Shown: positions 24,864 to 33,666 of the stretch, piece by piece
How positions within the stretch are numbered: position 1 is the stretch's first letter
Layout of the letters: every line of letters starts with the position of its first letter
From: an uncultured Pirellulaceae bacterium
GTDB lineage: Bacteria; Planctomycetota; Planctomycetia; Pirellulales; Pirellulaceae
Direction: 5' to 3'
NCBI GenBank assembly: GCA_905480545.1
Contig: CAJQQR010000110.1
Span: forward strand, 1 to 34,703
Length of the DNA stretch: 34,703 nucleotides
The notes under the pieces: generated by a model
Seen by the model: the letters and a program-made list of their open reading frames with translations, nothing else
Told to the model about the DNA's origin: nothing
Database searches by the model: none
Program-made: the position numbers and the translations under genes

Positions 24864-25502
24864 ATGAAAAAACTTGATTGGATCTCAATCGATACATTGA
24901 CATTGCCCTACTCAGATTGGCTGGATCCGGTGCAACGTCAAAAGCATGACGTTATCTATTGTCCTGAATTTGTCTCCAAGACCGTTTACACGGTGATCTA
25001 CGGATTTCTGTTTTCGATGTTTGTCTTGATGACGTGTGTTGTAGGATGGTGGTTGACGATTAGCAAAGACTTCTGGTTTGATTTCGCCGCGTTTGTTTTC
25101 TTTTTAGGTGGAAGCCTGATTTTCGGTTACCGAATCAAGCAGGCCCGAAAAGATTTCTCCGATTTTGAAAACGGCGTATTCACACGTGGGCTTTATATCG
25201 GGGAGGATGCGTTGCTTATTTACCGAGGCAACCGCGATCTATTTGTCATTCCTCGAGATGCGGTTGATGAGATTGAAGTCGATTTTGAACCGAGGGCCGT
25301 TGCGCCAGGCGGCGGTCATTACTTTGCGACGGTTTTCTATCACGAATCTGATGGCGATTCATTCAAACTCGAAATTAATCGTGACTATCATATGATGCGC
25401 CCCGGGAATGCGGATCAGGGGCCATTGATTCATCAGTTGCTCCAAACGTGGTTTGAGAACACTACGACCAAGACAACCAATGCCGATACGGAACAGTCGT
25501 GA
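24864..25502 (+). CDS. Two-helix membrane protein of unknown function
   Basis: A 212-residue protein I do not recognise with certainty. It has about 40 cytoplasmic residues, a first helix (VIYGFLFSMFVLMTCVVGWWL), a second (FWFDFAAFVFFLGGSLIFGY), and a soluble C-terminal half rich in beta-strands (GEDALLIYRGNRDLFVIPRD; VDEIEVDFEPRAV; TVFYHESDGDSFKLEI). The two-helix hairpin followed by a beta-rich domain resembles the YcxB-like family, but that is a loose analogy. The tail is Thr/Asn-rich. It follows the PepSY gene by 120 bp on the same strand, possibly as a second cistron. Confidence 0.7.
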   Translation: MKKLDWISIDTLTLPYSDWLDPVQRQKHDVIYCPEFVSKTVYTVIYGFLFSMFVLMTCVVGWWLTISKDFWFDFAAFVFFLGGSLIFGYRIKQARKDFSDFENGVFTRGLYIGEDALLIYRGNRDLFVIPRDAVDEIEVDFEPRAVAPGGGHYFATVFYHESDGDSFKLEINRDYHMMRPGNADQGPLIHQLLQTWFENTTTKTTNADTEQS

Positions 25503-25813
25503 CCCGGCGTACGGACCCGTTTGGTAAACGGATCTGGAGATCGTTTCGGTTGATCGCGACAACAGTCGGTGAACATCGATAACGCTCAATTATGATCGAG
25601 TCACTTTTGAGAAAACGTCTGGAATTCACAGCCTTATCATCGATTTAGGCTTCTGTCCCTGTAGAAAAAATAAAAACGGTTGGTGTGAGCAAAATGTTGA
25701 ATGAATGAGGCATGCTTAACCATCGTTCATCAATTAGACTTGCCAGATGTGTTGATAAAGCCTGCATTAGTGCAAAGTCGGAAGGGGGAAATCGGTCTTG
25801 ATCGGCTGTGGGG
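25503..25813. other. 311-bp convergent intergenic region
   Basis: This separates the unknown membrane-protein gene (+) from the beta-helix gene (-). A small perfect palindrome (CCGTTT-GGT-AAACGG, 25519-25533) follows the + strand gene but lacks a T run. I see no gene, although the minus-strand frame 25645-26376 is open there; it overlaps the beta-helix gene in another frame and looks like a shadow. Confidence 0.4.
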
Positions 25814-27160
25814 TTAATTGCCCGCGTCGACGGGGGCGTTTTCTTTTGGGATCGCTCTCGGGCCAAAATCCCTTGCTGGACTGCCTGGCGCCAAGCGGAA
25901 ATCACCCTTTTTCGAATCGCTAAACTTCGGGTCATGACCATAGATGCTTTCTGTTTCGCCCGCTGGTAATTGCACCGCTGGTCGCGTGGTGCCAGGACGA
26001 TTGAGGCAGTACCAAAAGTTTTTGGAAAACTTGAACGATTTTGGATCGGTCCCAGATCCGATATTGATGGTCGATGCCAGTTCATCGGTTTGAAAGGCAA
26101 TAATGTTGTTTGAGAAAATGCCCTTACGGCAGGGGGTGAAATCGGATCCTTGGTTTTCCTGCAAAATACGGATGACCCATCTGGTGGGCCGGTAAAATGT
26201 GTTGTGGTGTACCTTGGATCCATCGACGCCCACGAATGCGATGGGCGCCATTGAACCGATAAAAGTGCAATCCGAAACGGTGATGTTCTTGGCTTCGAAC
26301 CCTTGCGGCTTCGGGCGAAAATATGGCAGTCCGGTGCTGCCGCCAATGTTGATGGCGCGTCCTCCCGCGTCATCAAAACGGCAGCGGTTTACCGTGATTT
26401 CGCTGCTGCCCCCTTTCATCTGGACGGCGTTGGCGAAGGAACTGTCTCCATCGTGAAACGTACAGTTCTCCACGACTCCGCGATGACAGCCGACCATATC
26501 GATGCCAGATCCTTTTTTCCCCCAACGTTCAATCGTGCAGTTCTCGATACGGAAATCGTCCACACCTGAAAATTTTATTCCGTCGTGATTTCCATTGGAA
26601 CCATTTTTGTGAATATGGAGTCCAGCTAGTAGAACATGGTGGGCTGGAGTGTTGAACGTGCCGCCATCGTCAATATTCAGTCCATTGGCCCATGCGCCGG
26701 TAAGGACCAAATTTCGAAGCTCAAGATGAGCAGGTTCTCTCAGGTGTAGGCAAGAGTTACCGCCGTGGATGATCGGAAGATTATCCGGATCCACTCCCAT
26801 TATGACGATGGGATGGTCACTTGTGCCGTGCAAGCGGTTAAAGGTTAAGCCACCACGATATGTACCCGGTTCGAGAAGAATTGTTGTTCCCGCTTGAGCA
26901 GCCTGGACGGCTTGCTGCAGCTCTTTGCTATTGTGCACTCGAACATTAGCGTTTTGTGTAACTAATTCTCTGCGATCGGCAATTTGAGATGCAAAGAGTA
27001 TCGGCGCTGTTGTTGCCGTCAAGAACGTTGCGAGAGAAAAAGCGAATAATCCCCAACGAGTTTTCGATGCTGGAAAGCTTTTTATTTTACGCTGCCTGTC
27101 ATCGAGGCGTCTGAGAGCAAACACGTTAATGCAGCTCCTTCGATTTTTTAAAACATTCAT
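25814..27160 (-). CDS. Exported right-handed parallel beta-helix protein
   Basis: A 448-residue protein with a long basic N terminus and a hydrophobic export segment (about 36-58, WGLFAFSLATFLTATTAPIL). It continues into a right-handed parallel beta-helix of the polysaccharide lyase/chondroitinase-B type. Typical opening features are the ELQQAVQAAQAGTTILLEPG motif with GTYRGGLTF, then stacked coils rich in Asn and Asp (RIENCTIERWGKKGSGI; VVENCTFHDGD; VNRCRFDDAGGRAINIGG; VSDCTFIGS; VHHNTFYRP). The last 50 residues are a C-terminal cap (FRLAPGSPARDFGPRAIP). Such proteins bind or cleave acidic polysaccharides at the cell surface. No catalytic residues can be assigned, so lyase activity is uncertain. 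Confidence 0.85.
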   Translation of the reverse strand: MNVLKNRRSCINVFALRRLDDRQRKIKSFPASKTRWGLFAFSLATFLTATTAPILFASQIADRRELVTQNANVRVHNSKELQQAVQAAQAGTTILLEPGTYRGGLTFNRLHGTSDHPIVIMGVDPDNLPIIHGGNSCLHLREPAHLELRNLVLTGAWANGLNIDDGGTFNTPAHHVLLAGLHIHKNGSNGNHDGIKFSGVDDFRIENCTIERWGKKGSGIDMVGCHRGVVENCTFHDGDSSFANAVQMKGGSSEITVNRCRFDDAGGRAINIGGSTGLPYFRPKPQGFEAKNITVSDCTFIGSMAPIAFVGVDGSKVHHNTFYRPTRWVIRILQENQGSDFTPCRKGIFSNNIIAFQTDELASTINIGSGTDPKSFKFSKNFWYCLNRPGTTRPAVQLPAGETESIYGHDPKFSDSKKGDFRLAPGSPARDFGPRAIPKENAPVDAGN

Positions 27161-27998
27161 GCTTCAGTTATGACACATGTTTTTGATTCGGTCCATTTAT
27201 TGCCTTGTTTTGTGGTTCTTCTGCAAGGTTTGTGGTGAGGGTCGATTTTACGATGAAAACACCTTTCTCCGGCTTTCCAACAAAGGCAATGTTTTTGCCG
27301 TCTCACGAATCCGACATCGTGTGCCAAGAATCTGGCGAGCAAACGATGGCTGGCTCCGACGAAGGCAAAAACGCAGGAAAAACAACGGGTTTATCGTGTT
27401 ACTTAAAACGGAATCCAATTCTTGTTAACTTTCATCCAGCGATTTTTCGCCTGAACACTTTCCCAAAATTCACCCACAAACTTTGCAGAAGAACCTGTTT
27501 TGTTGGGTTTGCTGTTTACCAATGAACTTGAAAGCCAACACGCACAACAGCAATCTCAGCCGATTCGTGGCACATTATGTCCAGATGCATTCGGGGTAAA
27601 TTGCCTCCGTTTTCTGTCGCATGCTTGCGGAGGGATGGGTTGGGTAGTGGGTTCTGTTTCAGCTTTGAGGGGTATCGCATCTGCGGGACCTGACACGTGC
27701 TTTCCTGATATCGTTTAGCTGCCAGATGTCTGATTGTCCGTGATGACATTTAATGTGGTTTGCAATGACAACGGATGCAGCCAAACGTTCGTTTTTGTTG
27801 AGTGGGATAAAGGTGGGAATCGACGCAACCTGTTTGAAACTACTGATTTGCAGTTTTTTTTGTTGGCGCAAGGGTTGCCTGAAGAGGCTCTAGCCTTAAG
27901 AAGACGGTTCAAATCAAAATATCGTGTGCCTACAAAAGTTGAGCAGCCTCATGATCACTGCAAATGATGCTCTTAAAACTCTCAATGCCGTACCTTAA
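27161..27998. other. 838-bp region without a recognisable gene
   Basis: This lies between the divergent beta-helix (-) and P450 (+) genes. Several overlapping short frames on both strands are open for 60-105 codons, none with a recognisable motif, ribosome-binding site or consistent frame. The best is 27734-27967 (+, 77 codons), which ends 31 bp before the P450 start and contains NVVCNDNGCSQTFVFVEWDK; it is too weak to call. The region could hold promoters for both neighbours, an RNA, or decayed coding DNA. Confidence 0.4.
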
Positions 27999-29311
27999 AT
28001 GGCTGGTCGTTGGCTAAGCAGCAATTTGGCCGAATATCGCTGGGATCCGCAGGGATGCCTGGAACGAGATCGACGAGAACTCGGCCCGATGGCGGGGTAT
28101 CGACTTGGGCCTTTTTCAAGTGTGCTAGTCAGTGATCCGACTGTCTTGAAGGATTTCTGGTTACGCGTAACAAGGAATTCGGCCGATCCTTTTCGACGAA
28201 GATGCTTGGGGATTTTTTTGGCGAAGGCCTGTTGATCAGCGAGGGTGGAAAGTGGCTTAAGGATCGCAGTGCAATTCAACCCAGTTTTGCCTGTGAGCAA
28301 ATTCAAGCTTTTGGGGAATCGATGGCGCAACAAACCGTTGACCATACCAGCGACTGGAGTCTTGGTGAGACGCGGGATGTACTGCTGGACATGCAAGCGT
28401 TAACCATGAAGATCGCTGCCGACACATTACTGGGAGTCCGTCTGTATGAGGAGGTCGAAGCGATTCATGACCCACATGAAATCATTCGCAGAAACTTTGA
28501 GCGACGCAAAGAGAATTTACTGGTAGCACCACGCTGGGTTCCAACGCCGTGGAACAGGAAAGTATCTTCTGCAATTCATTCCATCCGAAAAATTGTGGAT
28601 AGTCTGATTGCGACGCGACGATCAACCGGCCAGCTTGGCCCTGACATCCTCTCACGCCTGATGTCCGCGCAGAAAAATCACGCGGCAGGTATGACAGATG
28701 AGCATTTACGCAATCAGGCCATTACATTTTTGTTTGCTGGACATGAAACGACGGCCAGTATGTTGGCTTGGGTTTGGTACCTCCTGGCGGAAAATCCAGA
28801 GACGGGAAAAAGGCTTTACGCGGAACTGGACTCCGTTCTCAACGGTCGCTTGCCGACTATCGCTGATGTGCCACAGTTGAAGTTTACGGAACAGATCATC
28901 AATGAAACTTTACGACTGTATCCATCGGCCGACGCTTTTAGTCGTAGTGCAATTGCGGACTGTGCCGTTGCTGGCTTCCGCATACCGCAGGGGACGACGA
29001 TGGTGATGAGCCCTTGGGTGATGCAACGTGATGAACAGTTTTTCGACGAGCCGCTTGCCTTCCGGCCGGAACGTTGGACCCCAGACTTTCAAAAGAATCT
29101 AGATCAGTCTTCTTGGTTTGCGTTTGGTGCGGGGCCTCGAATTTGCATTGGCAAATCGTTTGCCATGATGGAATTTGTTTTGATCGTCGCCACCATTGCT
29201 TCTCGATACCGCTTGGGGCTCGTTCCTAATCAGCAGATCAAACCGCACGCATCTGTCACCATCCGACCAGGCTCCAGCAGGCAATGTAACCGTTCAAACT
29301 TGAAACACTAA
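27999..29311 (+). pseudogene. Cytochrome P450, interrupted by one frameshift
   Basis: A P450 mono-oxygenase split over two frames. Codons from the ATG at 27999 give GRWLSSNLAEYRWDPQG and YRLGPFSSVLVSDPTVLKD. From about 28154 the frame one base back continues FLVTRNKEFGRSFSTKMLGD and then the rest to 29311. One added T in the T run at 28154-28156 restores a single protein of about 438 residues, normal for a soluble bacterial P450. All hallmarks lie after the shift: oxygen-binding I-helix LFAGHETTAS, ExxR in NETLRLYPS, FRPERW, and the haem loop FAFGAGPRICIG with the Cys ligand. The intact downstream motifs suggest a recent mutation or a sequencing error. No ferredoxin partner is nearby, and the substrate is unknown. 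Confidence 0.9.
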
Positions 29312-29514
29312 GGTTGGTCCAAATCTTAGAACAAAGTCAGCGCCGGGCTGCCCGTTTTCAAGAGCTCAAAACTGAAGCCATCGATTTGAAAAGGGAAGAA
29401 ACGCAATTCTTGATTTTATGAGGTAGGTAGACCTTGCATTTTTGTTGGCTTTGCTATGCACACCCTTTCACAGGTGATACCCTTCGGCTTTTTGTTGCGC
29501 TGCTCGCACTAATT

Positions 29515-29844
29515 CTATAGATGCATTGGAATGGTGCGGATTTGTTCTGATTCGTTTTTGGGCATTGGTGGGTCAATCCATGGGATTTCCTCACCCGCCT
29601 CAAACATTTTGAGAACCCGCGACTTAAATTCCTTTGAGACTTTCACCAAAACATCGCGTTCCGAATTTCCACTCGCGTCGATCCCCGCAAGATTCGCGAC
29701 GCGACCACGGACGTTGCCTTCATCGTTTTTGCTGACATAGACAGTGCACGAAAACACGGGAACCATTGGCTTGGCATCCCCCGTGATCTTGAGTGAATTG
29801 GGTCGGTCAGAATCGGTCTCGTTAGGAATCGGTTGGGTATTCAT
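29515..29844 (-). CDS. Hypothetical protein, 109 residues
   Basis: A small soluble protein I do not recognise by name. Its central part alternates strand and helix (VFSCTVYVSKNDEGNVRGRV; ANLAGIDASGNSERDVLVKV; SKEFKSRVLKMFEAGEEIPW). The N terminus is polar and disordered, and the C terminus ends in EQIRTIPMHL. The strand-strand-helix order, with a short motif before the helix, is vaguely like the HicB antitoxin fold, but no HicA gene is adjacent and I would not name it so. The ATG at 29844 has no clear ribosome-binding site. It is divergent from the SH3/TPR gene, 241 bp away. Confidence 0.6.
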   Translation of the reverse strand: MNTQPIPNETDSDRPNSLKITGDAKPMVPVFSCTVYVSKNDEGNVRGRVANLAGIDASGNSERDVLVKVSKEFKSRVLKMFEAGEEIPWIDPPMPKNESEQIRTIPMHL

Positions 29845-30085
29845 TTTTGATCTGAAAATTTAAATATGCTGGTTACGAAACAACAGTGGATTCACACGGC
29901 GAAGCTTGGTATATGCATTGCTAGCAAACGACTGCGGTAAAACTTAGCGGTTAGTAAAGCTTGTTTGCATCTGCCCGTTTTTCCATTCTTTCACGTACCG
30001 GATGCCGATTCCAATGAAGGGTACGTGTCATTCTATCGATCATTGCAACTAAAATCATCTTTTCCAACAAGTTAAAATTCATCTC

Positions 30086-31012
30086 ATGAGTAAGCAATCC
30101 ATTTTGCCCTTGTTTCTGTTGGTTGTCGCAACGTGTGCATCGACAGGTGCAGTATCGACGAAAAGCGTATCGGGACAGGAAGAAAAGGAATTGGACCCGA
30201 TGGTCGGTCGTCGCGTGATGACAATCGAATGGGGGGCTGAGTTTAAGCTTTCCAAGGACATTGTCGGCATCGTTGAATTGGGCAAAGTGTACACCGTCGA
30301 TGGCGTCAACGGAGATTGGTACCACTTCCGGGGAAAGTACGGTTGGATGAAAAAAGACTTTGTCATCCCTGTCGAGAAGGCGGTCTCCTATTTCACTGCC
30401 GAAATAAATCAATCGCCCGAAGCGAAAAACTATCACCATCGAGGCATCGCTTGGCGAGAGCGTGGAGAATATGACAAAGCACTCCGTGACATTGACTTTG
30501 CAATTAAGATCAATGACCAAGAAGCGTCATACCACAATAGCCGTGGAACGGTTTACCATCGGCAGGAGAAGTATGAAAATGCACGTGAAAATTACGACAA
30601 CGCCCTCGCTTTAAAACCAAACAACATTGGTTTCCTCAATAATCGCGGAATTGCCTATCGCGAGCTGGGGGACTTTGAGAATGCCCTCAGAGATTTCAAC
30701 GAAGCCATCGAGCTTGCACCAAACTACGCGTATGCGTACGGTAGCAAAGCGTGGTTGCTCTCGACTGCCAGTGACGAAAAATACATTGATGGAAAGAAAG
30801 CGGTTGAGCTTTCGAAAACTGCTTGTGAGCTCACAAAATGGAAAGAAGACGATTTGCTGGGAACGCTTGCAGCTGCCCATGCAAGAGTTGGGGATTTTGA
30901 TCAAGCCCAAAAGTGGCTTAAGTCAGCGGTGACGATCGATCCAGGCAAGTATCCGGAAATGCGGAAGAAGATGCAGGATTCATTTGAAGATAACAAGCCG
31001 TTTGCAAAGTAG
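30086..31012 (+). CDS. Exported SH3-like/TPR protein
   Basis: A 308-residue protein with a signal peptide (ILPLFLLVVATCASTGAV). An SH3-like beta domain lies at about 38-97 (VGRRVMTIEWGAEFKLSKDI; GKVYTVDGVNGDWYHF; YGWMKKDFVI). Tetratricopeptide repeats start at about 112: NYHHRGIAWRERGEYDKALR, then SYHNSRGTVYHRQEKYENAR, then FLNNRGIAYRELGDFENALR. A degenerate last repeat ends near AQKWLKSAVTIDPGKYPEMR. It is probably periplasmic and serves in protein-protein contact; no enzymatic motif is seen. The same architecture recurs in planctomycetes. No ribosome-binding site stands out, but the ATG at 30086 is directly followed by the signal. It is convergent with the TAXI gene. Confidence 0.85.
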   Translation: MSKQSILPLFLLVVATCASTGAVSTKSVSGQEEKELDPMVGRRVMTIEWGAEFKLSKDIVGIVELGKVYTVDGVNGDWYHFRGKYGWMKKDFVIPVEKAVSYFTAEINQSPEAKNYHHRGIAWRERGEYDKALRDIDFAIKINDQEASYHNSRGTVYHRQEKYENARENYDNALALKPNNIGFLNNRGIAYRELGDFENALRDFNEAIELAPNYAYAYGSKAWLLSTASDEKYIDGKKAVELSKTACELTKWKEDDLLGTLAAAHARVGDFDQAQKWLKSAVTIDPGKYPEMRKKMQDSFEDNKPFAK

Positions 31013-31354
31013 TGCGGCATCAGCTGTCGGATCCGGGACGAAGTCTGTTTTGGGTCCCTTGATGAAAGAACTGCTACTGACAGTTTAATGTTAAAACGGA
31101 GTCGCTTTTTCGAAGACGACATCCTCAAATGCCTCATCCAAACCGGCAACTTCTCAATCCGACGAAGAAGCTATTGCCCGGGGGAAACGACGTTTAAGTG
31201 ATTTCGAGTGAAATAAGGAACTCATTTTAAATAAAGAGGTCGTTGGGTAACGAAGTGGTGCGCTATACCTGAGTCGCTATGTCGCTACTGTTACCATAAG
31301 GTAGCATTCGCTCTGACGAGCGTAGCTACCACGCGGCACAACATTGACGAACCA
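31013..31354. other. 342-bp convergent intergenic region with one strong hairpin
   Basis: This separates the convergent TPR (+) and TAXI (-) genes. Apart from the palindrome at 31300-31330 (listed separately), I see no gene. The frame 30901-31149 (-) overlaps the TPR gene and looks like its shadow. Confidence 0.5.
31300..31330. repeat. Hairpin-forming palindrome, possibly a dispersed REP-like element
   Basis: Arms GGTAGC (31300-31305) and GCTACC (31325-31330), plus inner arms CGCTC (31309-31313) and GAGCG (31318-31322), enclose a TGAC loop with a small internal bulge. There is no T run on either side, so it is not a standard intrinsic terminator. Lying between convergent genes fits a REP-like element or a Rho-independent-like bidirectional barrier; whether it recurs in the genome is unknown. 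Confidence 0.6.
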
Positions 31355-32767
31355 CTAATCTTCAACTCTGTTTTGCTCTGGGGCGCTCGTTTTGGCCAAC
31401 TTGCGAATGGCATCGCGAGTTAGCTTTGCGTTGACTTTTTGCGACAATGCATGGCTCATCGAAATGAAGCATTCGATTGCAGGGTCGTCATTGAGTTGGT
31501 GAGCGGTAAACTCCTCGAGGGCTTCTCGACGCAGTTCTGTGACTTCATCGAGATATCCTTCCAGCCTGAGAATTTGCTCACCTGTGTAGTCTCCATCGAG
31601 CACCATTTGTTCTTGTTCAATCGCCAGCAAGCGATGAATGTACTCATCTAACTTGTGAGCTTGGCTGCGTTCGCTTTTGATTCGTAACCAACGGAACAGG
31701 AGGAAAAGGCCGATCAAACCAGAAAACACAAACGAGCGAATTCCCTCAGTTGCTTCCACGAAATCTGGATTTAGCCAAGGTCGGAAACTGGGATCATAGT
31801 ATCGCGATGTGCCGGGATGGATTTCAAACTCGGGCTGTCCTGTGGCATATCTTTGTCCATTTCGGAAAAGATCGACGAGCCGATTTTCTCGCAAGAAGGT
31901 CGAGCGATTCAGAGTCTTCAGTACCTCCAGTACCGAATTCGAGGGCATGTTTTTCCGGGTGATTAACTGCGCGTTCACCGCGACTGATTCAATGTTGTTT
32001 TTTGAAAATGACGAACCACCTAAAAAATAGGTGCCGGTCGGAATCGTGTACGACGAATAAGCTACATGTTTTGCGAGGAAAGCATCTCGCATCGGGAAAT
32101 TGATCAAACGGCAATTGCCGGTTTTCACGAGTTTGCCAATGACCTCGGCCCCTGTTCCAACACTTAGAACCGCGAGGTCAATCTTATCCTCGCGAAAACC
32201 TGTCACGACATCGTTGTAGTCAACGCTAATTTGCTCGATGGAATTAAGGTCCAAATTCAGGTGTTCGATCACGGCAAGTCCGACTCGATAGTCACCCGAC
32301 GAGGGCGCGCCAATCGCGACGCGTTTGAATTCAAATTTAGCAATTTGATCGTCAGTCAAACCGTTTCGCACGATAAGATGAGCCACCTCGGGAAAAACAT
32401 TTGTGACAAATGCAATCTCATCGTGAACGATCTCCAGATCAACCGACTCATCCGATCCAGCCTGAAATAGAGCGAAGTCGATCTCGCCTTGCTTCAGTTT
32501 TTTGATGTTGTCGTAGGATCCGCCGGTCAAGATCGACGTCGATTTTTCAAGTTGGCTATTTAATTTCAACTCTTTGACAAACGACTGTAAGAATTCATCG
32601 TAACGCCCACCGATAAATCCACCACCAAACGTCGCATTTGGACTGGGTGCAATTGCTTTTTGATAGATCGGCGAAAAAACGAATGGCAGCGAGATTAACA
32701 ATAAAACGCCGATGATTCGCAGATAAAAAACAACACTTTTGTTGCTGGACGCTGGGCTTTTTGGCAT
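31355..32767 (-). CDS. Membrane-tethered TAXI-family (TRAP-associated) solute-binding protein
   Basis: A 470-residue protein. A first membrane helix (15-34) is followed by a periplasmic TAXI-type solute-binding domain of about 48-320. Family traits are an early GGxxGGRYDEFL motif, STSILTGGSYDNIKKLKQGE (pocket loop), IDFALFQAG, and a KIDLAVLSVGTGAEVIGKL segment. A second helix (345-361, SFVFSGLIGLFLLFRW) returns to the cytoplasm, where 362-470 is charged and largely helical. TAXI proteins normally deliver substrates to TRAP transporters, but no TRAP permease is near. The two-span tether with a cytoplasmic tail is more like a sensor or a stationary binding subunit. It is divergent from the DUF1080 gene. 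Confidence 0.84.
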   Translation of the reverse strand: MPKSPASSNKSVVFYLRIIGVLLLISLPFVFSPIYQKAIAPSPNATFGGGFIGGRYDEFLQSFVKELKLNSQLEKSTSILTGGSYDNIKKLKQGEIDFALFQAGSDESVDLEIVHDEIAFVTNVFPEVAHLIVRNGLTDDQIAKFEFKRVAIGAPSSGDYRVGLAVIEHLNLDLNSIEQISVDYNDVVTGFREDKIDLAVLSVGTGAEVIGKLVKTGNCRLINFPMRDAFLAKHVAYSSYTIPTGTYFLGGSSFSKNNIESVAVNAQLITRKNMPSNSVLEVLKTLNRSTFLRENRLVDLFRNGQRYATGQPEFEIHPGTSRYYDPSFRPWLNPDFVEATEGIRSFVFSGLIGLFLLFRWLRIKSERSQAHKLDEYIHRLLAIEQEQMVLDGDYTGEQILRLEGYLDEVTELRREALEEFTAHQLNDDPAIECFISMSHALSQKVNAKLTRDAIRKLAKTSAPEQNRVED

Positions 32768-32871
32768 GCAACATTATTCCTGAGCGGTTAAAATCTAGCT
32801 GAGCCAATACTCGCTTAATTGAGCGGCTTCTGTCATTTGTGACAAATCATCAACCAAAAAAGAACTCTGCC

Positions 32872-33666
32872 ATGAATTTGCCTCGGTTTGCCTTCATATT
32901 ACCAACCTTAGCCTTCTGCGTAATCATCGGTTCCTCGGTTTCGTCCGACGCACAAGAGGCGGCAAAGGGTTCTGACTCTGGTGTTCGGAAATCTAAAACA
33001 AAGAAACCCGCCGCAAAAAAAGATGACGTGAAAAAGCCGTCCGGAATAACAAAATGGACACGGTTGTTCGACGGTAAGTCGCTTGCAAATTGGAAAGTTG
33101 CGGAGACCGGTGGCGAAGGGGAGGTCGTGGTCGAAGACGGTCAGATTGTCATGGAGCCGGGGAACCCGATTACGGGAATCACCTACACGGGCAAGCCTCC
33201 GAGAACCAATTACGAAATTGAACTGGACGCAATGCTGCTGGAAGGCAACGACTTTTTTGTGGGTCTGACCATGCCTGTGGCGGATTCGTATATCAGTTTT
33301 ATCGTCGGAGGGTGGGCTGGTGCAGTCGTCGGGCTCTCGAATATTGACGACAAGGATGCGTCCGAAAATGATACGACCAAGTTTATGAAATTTGAAGAAA
33401 ACAAATGGTACAAAATTCGTGTGCGTGTCGAGCCCGAGCAGATTCGTTGTTGGATCAACGAAAAAACAGTGGTCAACCAAGATATCAAGGGAAAAAAAAT
33501 CGGGATCCGTCCTGAAGTTGATCTTTCAACTCCTCTTGGATTGTCGGCGTTTCAAACTAAGGTCGCATACAAATCGATTCGGATTCGTGAATTGAAATCG
33601 GATAAAGAGAGTGTCGGAAAATTGAATCGCAATGTGCCCAAGGCCGTTTCGCCTCCGTGTCGATAG
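32872..33666 (+). CDS. Exported DUF1080 (3-keto-disaccharide hydrolase-like) protein
   Basis: A 264-residue secreted protein. The signal peptide (FAFILPTLAFCVIIGSSVSS) is followed by a Lys-rich linker and then a single DUF1080 domain. The domain opens with WTRLFDGKSLANWKVAE and continues through VVVEDGQIVMEPG, NYEIELDAMLLEGNDFFVGL, NKWYKIRVRVEPEQIRCWIN and GLSAFQTKVAYKSIRIRELK. DUF1080 has a concanavalin-like jelly-roll fold, and some members hydrolyse 3-keto-disaccharides; planctomycetes have many copies. Activity here is not shown. The frame is open from a GTG at 32839, but the ATG at 32872 begins the signal peptide directly. It is divergent from the TAXI gene, with starts 105 bp apart. Confidence 0.9.
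   Translation: MNLPRFAFILPTLAFCVIIGSSVSSDAQEAAKGSDSGVRKSKTKKPAAKKDDVKKPSGITKWTRLFDGKSLANWKVAETGGEGEVVVEDGQIVMEPGNPITGITYTGKPPRTNYEIELDAMLLEGNDFFVGLTMPVADSYISFIVGGWAGAVVGLSNIDDKDASENDTTKFMKFEENKWYKIRVRVEPEQIRCWINEKTVVNQDIKGKKIGIRPEVDLSTPLGLSAFQTKVAYKSIRIRELKSDKESVGKLNRNVPKAVSPPCR

Noticed and set aside
25645..26376. 243-codon frame on the minus strand
   Set aside because: It overlaps the beta-helix gene in another frame, has basic, Ser/Pro-rich composition and no motif. It is a shadow.
29951..30520. 189-codon minus-strand frame
   Set aside because: It lies antisense to the SH3/TPR gene, which has a signal peptide and clear repeats. No motif supports the antisense frame.
32908..33480. 190-codon minus-strand frame
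   Set aside because: It is antisense to the DUF1080 gene and lacks any recognisable feature.
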